Below are positions 58,190 to 64,000 of a stretch of DNA of 64,000 nt, one piece after another. The stretch covers positions 54,895 through 118,894 of the forward strand of contig QVRM01001391.1 of the NCBI GenBank assembly GCA_003439945.1, in the 5' to 3' direction. A program made the translations under genes and the position numbers. The notes beneath the pieces are model-generated. The model saw only the letters and a program-made list of their open reading frames with translations. It was not told where the DNA came from and ran no database searches. The DNA is from Dermanyssus gallinae. Its lineage: Eukaryota; Arthropoda; Arachnida; Mesostigmata; Dermanyssidae. Within the stretch, counting starts at the first letter, position 1; every line of letters begins with the position of its first letter.

Positions 58190-58340
58190 TCGATTGGGAG
58201 TATGGGGAGATGACTGGTCTTCAGAGGGTCGGAGCCCCGCACTACCGGCCCACGCTTGAAGACGAGTTTCCTGCAGTGGTGTCCGCGTGTGCAAACCGCA
58301 TTTTCGAGTTACTCGTCTACACGAAAAAGCCTGCTTAGAG
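58190..58340 (+). pseudogene. non-LTR retrotransposon tail fragment
   Basis: LEDEFPAVVSACANRIFELL (about 58253-58312) matches the block VADEFPALASMYEFRIFQLV at 43667-43720. DNA similarity around GACGAGTTTCCTGCA is also clear. It is a short remnant of the same retrotransposon family. Confidence 0.5.
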
Positions 58341-58349
58341 GGTAGATCG

Positions 58350-59480
58350 GCATCTGTGACAAATTTGAACTGGGCTTCTATGATGACGAACGGTACTATT
58401 CAAAAGTTTTGTCTCTGAATGGGAAAATAAAGTTGAACAAGTCCGACGAGAGGTTGAAGACCTGGATATTTTTAGTGCCTCTCACCTCTGGTCTGGTCTT
58501 GCATCTTGAACTTTCTGAAGGAGAACATGGAGTGCGTCTGTCGACTGTGCTCTTAGACGTCTAAGAAGTATCATGCGTCTGCCTGCCTGGCCCCTACGAC
58601 GAGATCAGTGCACTACCTCTCTGGAGTGACATGCACCTGGCAACTGTAGGAGCAGCGTCAATGATATAAGCGTACTCAAAATGAGTCAAATAAATGTGAT
58701 GATGGTATCTTTTCGGTGTTTAATACATTTATTTCTACCCTTACGACTACCTCCAACAATTTCCCAAATAATGTCTTAGTGTTCTCTATAGTTCCCCTAG
58801 TGTTCCACCGCGCCAAGGATTCTAAGCACAAGGATTTTTCCGTCTTGATACCATTGTGTTTTTGAATACTTATATTACAAAACCACCGCATCCGCGCGTC
58901 TTCGGATAGCCCCTGCTAAACAGTTGGTGCCAACAGTAGACTTACAAAATCAGTTCTTTTAATGATAATTGAGTTCCCATTTGCCTTTCCTGCGGACGAG
59001 TTTGTAGAGTTGGCAAGTCGATTTCTTGTTTTGCTAATTTATATCGTAAGCCTAGCGCTTAGCAGTTTGTATTTGTGTGCAGCCCCTCTAATTCTAGGTT
59101 TAGCTTTTCTTAGCTTATCTTAACTCTAGCTTACTGTCGTCGGGCTTTTATACTTAATTATGGCCATAGAGATTTAGTTGTTCAACCAGGATTTGAACTT
59201 AACTAAGCCAGTCTTTCCTAGAAGCATTCTGGTTTTTCCATACATATGCACGCCCTATAGAGCAGGCTTTGTTAATGTATGGCACCTGGAAGGGCACTTT
59301 CGGCCCCAATCATTGTAATAAGATCCAAGATTCAGAGATTAAGAGTTTCTCTATTAGATCATATCTTGTAACGTGGTAGTCTGGGTTTGACCCTGAATTT
59401 CCTCGTCATCCTGGACCGGTCAATTCCATATGATATGTGTTTATGGGGGTGTTGTAGATTGCTACGGCTGAGATTTAACC
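58350..59480. other. intergenic, nothing recognised
   Basis: No gene or repeat partner recognised. A GGGTTTGACCC string near 59390 recalls a B-box, without further support. Confidence 0.35.
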
Positions 59481-59489
59481 CGTTTTGTG

Positions 59490-59870
59490 GAAGGTAGGGG
59501 CTTCTGTAAAAAGATAGTCATTCAATGTTTTGCAGCAATTCGTTCCAGGATGATTACAGGAAATCGAGTGTGCTTCTGCTGTTCGTAACATTTGAGTCTC
59601 AAACGTCCGTCGTTGCATTGAAGCCTTTTGCAGAAACTACGACGAGTGGTCTGCGCTTTCTTGCAGACGCATTAAGCTTGACAAGCATTTGTATAGTGTC
59701 GTCTGTACGGTTCGGTTGCCTGCACGATAAGTAGACGCGGCATACGCATAGACATAAAGTTTCCTCTAAAAGGGTTGTTCCCGCTGTCTCTCTGACTATT
59801 TTCTCGTGCACAGCCTCGAGTGAGCAGTTGCAATAGTACACTGTCGTCACGAGAATGTCCCGCTCGTTTC
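59490..59870 (-). pseudogene. non-LTR retrotransposon endonuclease fragment
   Basis: The minus strand reads QPNRTDDTIQMLVKLNASAR (about 59725-59665), KRRPLVVVSAKGFNATTDV (about 59660-59600). This matches the central part of APE-type retrotransposon endonucleases, which nick target DNA to prime reverse transcription: P-N-R-x-D-D-T-I ... R-P-L-V-V-x-G-D-F-N-A. Here the catalytic G-D-F-N has become A-K-G-F-N, so the site is disrupted. Flanking RT is absent. Confidence 0.62.
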
Positions 59871-60038
59871 AATGTCGCCTAAAACAGTTGTCAGTTTGTT
59901 TGAATTTCCCATTTCCTCATTGGTTAAGTGATTCGTCCGGCGAGTCTATTGAATTCTTATCGGATCGGACATTCTCCGCCCTCTAATACGCGAAGTTGAC
60001 ACCAATCGTATCGTCGTGAAACATCGTAACGCACGACT

Positions 60039-60159
60039 CGCGAATTGGATACATATTATCTTGCACAGTGACACTGTTCCGCGAATTGGATACATATTAT
60101 CTTGCACAGTGACACTGTTCCGCGAATTGAATACATAGTATCTTGCACAGTAGCACTGT
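60039..60159. repeat. 41-bp tandem repeat, about three copies
   Basis: Units start at 60039, 60080 and 60121 with CGCGAATTGRATACATA. The first two are identical; the third differs at a few bases. A small minisatellite; each unit contains CAGTGACACTG, a short palindrome. Confidence 0.93.
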
Positions 60160-60169
60160 AAATTAAAAA

Positions 60170-60334
60170 TCGGTTTAGTATTAAATGAAGCTCAGACAGA
60201 GTGACGGCCATCTGATGAAGATAAGGCAAGAAGACTTTAAATATTGTTTTGATTTGGGCTTTAGAACACTATATTACACGCAGAATAAAATATTTGATTT
60301 ATTTAACAATTGATTTGCATTAAGAATGTGTTTA

Positions 60335-60402
<68 letters not shown>

Positions 60403-61163
60403 CCGTACTGTACAGTGTAAAACAAGGATCAACTGTTTACCTATTTCATGGTGAAATAAATACTATCACAAATGTAGATTTTACTATATATTTAATGCAG
60501 CAATCTATTTTCTTGAGGCTTCTTAGCTCCCATAGCACTGGGCTGAAGCTTGCTATTTATGAGTAGTTTCTTGTAGGATGCTCTATGTTGTCCATAAGTT
60601 ACGCTCAGCCATTATCTGGGGGTCAGTGTGTAGAGCCCTTGCTCGTCGCAGGAGCTCCAGTACTTCGCGCCGTTTTAGGTCGTAGGCTTGCTAGAACAAG
60701 AGTGTAACAATGAACTGGCTACATATCTAGTGGATAGGAATAATTAATGATAAGCTTTTAATTAATCGTAAACCGACGAAGACTGAGAGGTTGGGCGACC
60801 ACCATGATAGAGTGTCACTGAATGAATGAATACACTAATGACGTAGTTCCCGTTGGGACACAATTGGCATGTCGCTCTTTGCTTATTCCGTTTTCCTACT
60901 AAGGACATACTTTTTAATGAAAAAAGGTACAAAAGCGGTTAGCGTCAAAAAATCCACTGGTGGAAATTTGTGTGATACAAATCTCTTAGAGAACTTATGT
61001 GTAGTTCCAATGCCCATTCTGCTATACTAATCAAATTTATTATAGCAGATTCAACAAACCTCTTATATGCTTAACATTGAGAAAAATTAAGTTGTAACTC
61101 TTTACCAATTAGCGCTTTATATTTATTTGTATGAATATACAAAAATATATGCCTATGCATGTA

Positions 61164-61202
<39 letters not shown>

Positions 61203-61740
61203 AATTGTTTTATTTGCGCCAACTTTTTCTTTGTTATATCGACGTGGTCTTTTCCCTGATTTAAAACTGTACATTATTTTACAATATGTTCAATTGATTC
61301 ATCCCGTAACCCACAAGTTTGACATTCTGTACTTCTCCCTTCATCAATTTAGTTCGCTGGATTCTTGTATCAAACATACCTGCCCTGGCATTTGCTAATA
61401 GTCCACTCGCCTTTGAATTACCGTATACCCATTCTACCCCGCCTATTTTTCGCTTCCCATATATATCTTCACCACCTGCATCCATTCAAACCATTTTTTT
61501 ATGATTTATTTTTTATATTATTCTTAATCCAAATACTAAATCTTAGCTTACTTTGCACTTCCGTTTTTGCACGACAAAAATTACATAGAAATCTTATTAC
61601 TCCCTGAGCCCCCTATAACACAGTTTTTTTCACGTAAATCTTACGCTTGCAACAGGTTCTCTTTAATTAAAGTATTCCGCAGAAAACTATCCCCCACCTC
61701 AATAGGGCAAAGCACGCACTTTTATCTTACTACCGCTCTA
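60170..61740. other. intergenic with TA arrays
   Basis: TA arrays at 60337-60399 and 61168-61201. Frames at 61279-61607 lack motifs and are overlapping on both strands. Confidence 0.4.
60337..60399. repeat. (TA)n microsatellite
   Basis: Uninterrupted TA array of about 63 bp. Confidence 0.95.
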
Positions 61741-61749
61741 CTTAGTGTA

Positions 61750-62970
61750 TATATCTCCGAACACCGTCTTACAGGAGTACGAGGACTTCCTCGAAGAACT
61801 AGACCACAGCGTGAGCACTCGTGGTCACCGAAAAGCGATTGTAGGAAGGCACTTTAATGTGACCTCTAGCCTTTGGTGAAGCAGCCTCCCATCAAGGAAA
61901 GGAAAAGACTGCTAGAATGGGCAACCGGGCAGATCGGCGACTCATTAACGTCACAGGGTACACCTTCGACAACGGTTGACACAGACCAACATTAGATGTT
62001 TTATACACACTTCGGTAACGCTTTCTCAGGCTCAATTATAACCGTCTAGAAAAGTCGGTTAAAATAGAACTACCTCATCTCATTGGATCCCGCCAATGGA
62101 AATATCTGCACCACTAGACGAAAACGAGCCACTGTCGAGAACTGTGAGAATGCAGAGCTGTTTCTGGGCCGGGCACTCCAGACACTGGGTTATCAGCGAA
62201 GTTATAAACATAGCTGAAATACGGAGCCTAAATGCATCGAGAGTGAACCCGTAGCAATGTCTGGCCTCGTATGTGACAAAACCCGTGTAATATACTTTCG
62301 TACGACGCTATACACAAAGCACTTACAAACAAAGGCGTGTTCCCTTACTCGCGACGTATCCTATCGTCGTACCTAAAAGACTAAGCATCAAAGAGGACAT
62401 AGGCTATGCAGTCACAGCCCCAAGGGTCCCCCAAAGGTTTTATTCTGTCGCCTACACAGATGATCTGGCACCGATCGTACGGCTCGAGACGAGGATCTAT
62501 CTGCTCGAAGGAACTGCCAACGGGGCCATGGCGGATATACAGCAATATCTCTACACTCTAGGCCTCATATTAGCTTAAAAAACGAAAACAATTTATTTAG
62601 ACGGCCTGAAGGGCCCTTCACCTAATCTAAACGTGTGCCTAGGAGGACACCCAGTAACACCCCGCGCCTATGGTTAATTACCTGGGTATTATCCTGGGTA
62701 GGGCTCTCACAGGGACACCTCATGTGCGCTATGCAGCAAAAAAGCTGCCCCCTAAGCAGAACTGCGAAAAGTCCTTCTCCCCCAAACCAGAGAAGTAACC
62801 GACGAGCAACAAACTTTTGGCGCTTTTGGGGCCGCCTAAAGGATCTAGTCTATAAAATTTCCGCTGATTCTCCTGAAGATCTGACCGCCACAATAGATGC
62901 CGCTGCTAATGCCGTTCGGAAGATACCTAGTATCTTTGAACGCATGGCACGAGAGCTTTGCTGTCGCTAG
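61750..62970 (+). pseudogene. decayed non-LTR retrotransposon with endonuclease and RT traces
   Basis: The plus strand reads EYEDFLEELDHSVSTRGHRK and AIVGRHFNVTSSLW (about 61775-61875), the G-D-F-N region of an APE endonuclease with D changed to H. RT traces follow: VTAPRVPQRF (about 62413), YTDDLAPIV (about 62454, the Y-x-D-D palm), QYLYTLGLILA (about 62543), VNYLGIILGRAL (about 62673) and TGTPHVRYAAKKA (about 62712). The C-terminal frame 62635-62970 continues in another phase to KIPSIFERMA. Order and spacing are those of one element with much of the RT deleted. Many stops and frameshifts. Confidence 0.68.
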
Positions 62971-62979
62971 CGAATGTGC

Positions 62980-63470
62980 TTATTGGCTGATGAGCGTTCA
63001 TTCGAACAAGATTTGGACTAAAATAAATCTTTTCCTGAGCTTTAACAGGTTTGACGAGTGACTTGACTGACAAAGAACACATCGTAGTAGTGCATGTATG
63101 CACTTACACCCGATATGGCCATCGGGAGATTTAAACTACTATACAACCGCAGACGTCAGCTCTACTAGTTTGGTACCAAAGTGATTCAATTAAGATTTTC
63201 CTTCGTTCGCGAACCTTCGAGCCTTTCCCCAGGGTCGGAGGCTCAACATGTTTTAGCTTTAACGCTGTGACTTTCCGTGACAATATATTAAGCAGATGCC
63301 AAACGTCCATGCAAGGAAGCTTAATACTGAAAATGCAAGAAAAGCAACCGGTGATTGGCTAGCAATGCTAATATAATAAGCAATGCTGTTGTAAAAAGAT
63401 ATCCGGACTGAGTGAAAAAAAATCGAGAACCTGCGCGTGAAAGTTCAAACATGAAAAACTACATTAATAT
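62980..63470. other. intergenic, nothing recognised
   Basis: No supported feature. Confidence 0.4.
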
Positions 63471-63544
63471 AATTTTTGCAAACTCTTCTTAATACCGCAA
63501 TAGTTTCTGGTGTAGCTGAAGCCAAGTTAATCTCAGACTATGTC

Positions 63545-63641
63545 GAATTTCTTCAACCCCCCTTTCCATTAGCAGAAATAATTTTCTCACCAAGTTTAAC
63601 CATACTTCTGAGTGTTGGGCAGGATTATCCGGACACTCTGT
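63545..63641. mobile_element. single end related to the fold-back element at 28.6-29.7 kb
   Basis: CCCCCTTTCCATTAGCAG ... TTTTCTCACCAAGTTT ... CCATAC followed by a GGACACTCTG end next to (TA)n (63640-63656). It aligns with both ends of the unit at 28556-29187 and with the right arm end at 29600-29685. The opposite end is not recognised, so the copy is truncated or very diverged. Confidence 0.6.
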
Positions 63642-63659
63642 ATATATATATATATACAA

Positions 63660-64000
63660 CCCGCATCTCCAGTGTGCCCTGCTTTACGTTAGTATTATGG
63701 GTAACAGAACATTTTGATGTTGTAACTTGAGACAAAGCATAACAATAACAATAGAGATTTAACAAAAGTACTTTTTTAAATGTTGACCAAAGTTATAGCA
63801 ATTTCACTATGGTGGCTGTGCATATTATATAGTGGTAGTAAGAATATAAGCTAGTATTATATTCTAACTTTAGTCTAAAATCTAGTTATCTTCTTATTAT
63901 ATATTCTTATTCTATATTTACATCTTTAAACATATTCTAAATGTATTTAAATAAAACGGTACGCGGTTACCTGGTCGTTGCAAAAATGTACACATGCATG
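63660..64000. other. intergenic to window end
   Basis: AT-rich; nothing recognised. Confidence 0.4.

Noticed and set aside
1..64000. CRISPR arrays, operons, toxin-antitoxin or phage-defence systems
   Set aside because: No regularly spaced repeats, no ribosome-binding sites, and the sequence has eukaryotic introns, SINEs and LINEs. The 41-bp tandem repeat at 60039 has no spacers.

Overview
The window is eukaryotic, non-coding-rich DNA, most likely from an arthropod genome. The mix of mariner and Tc3-like transposons, many 5'-truncated non-LTR retrotransposons, tRNA-derived SINEs and very frequent (TA)n microsatellites fits an arthropod. A mite, tick or other chelicerate is my guess, not a demonstrated assignment. 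There is no operon structure, no bacterial gene, no rRNA and no CRISPR array. Apart from one gene, almost all open frames are pieces of mobile elements or chance frames.

The best host-gene candidate is at 22041-24160 (+). It has a TATA box, a first exon coding a signal-peptide-like sequence that ends at a GTAAGT splice donor, and a GC-rich terminal exon coding a Ser/Pro-rich acidic tail. Weaker candidates for host exons or promoters are at 10.4-11.5 kb, 41.4-41.7 kb and 49.0-51.1 kb.

DNA transposons: an intact-looking mariner with perfect 29-bp terminal repeats (19925-21208); a Tc3-like element with about 200-bp terminal repeats and two nonsense codons (7699-9344) that lies inside an older mariner (7335-9720); an internally deleted mariner (39957-40640); and two heavily decayed mariners (4270-4880 and 54770-55260). 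A fold-back, TA-flanked, non-autonomous element lies at 28556-29685, with a related single end at 63545-63641. A second fold-back structure lies at 25895-26480.

Retroelements: non-LTR fragments at 2440-3490, 6180-6540, 18100-18630, 32060-32640, 42330-42780, 43300-43760, 46550-47590, 48420-48780, 58190-58340, 59490-59870 and 61750-62970. The fragments at 6.2, 18.1 and 46.6 kb belong to one family. Two dispersed tRNA-derived SINE families were seen: SINE-A (2 copies) and SINE-B (4 copies). A third, composite repeat with a tRNA-like module occurs twice (26332-27090 and 29947-30626).

A roughly 1.5-kb unclassified repeat occurs at 33400-34960 and, inverted, at 43907-45620. About 25 (TA)n arrays are present; many sit at the ends of, or inside, these repeats. 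Besides those listed, shorter arrays lie near 3695, 10100, 19545, 21329, 23083, 28509, 29686, 36346, 37632, 37718, 41703, 43870, 55660, 61168 and 63640.

I found no multi-gene system acting together. The most unusual content is the repeat architecture and the secreted-protein gene candidate. All boundaries of decayed elements are approximate, because they were read by eye.
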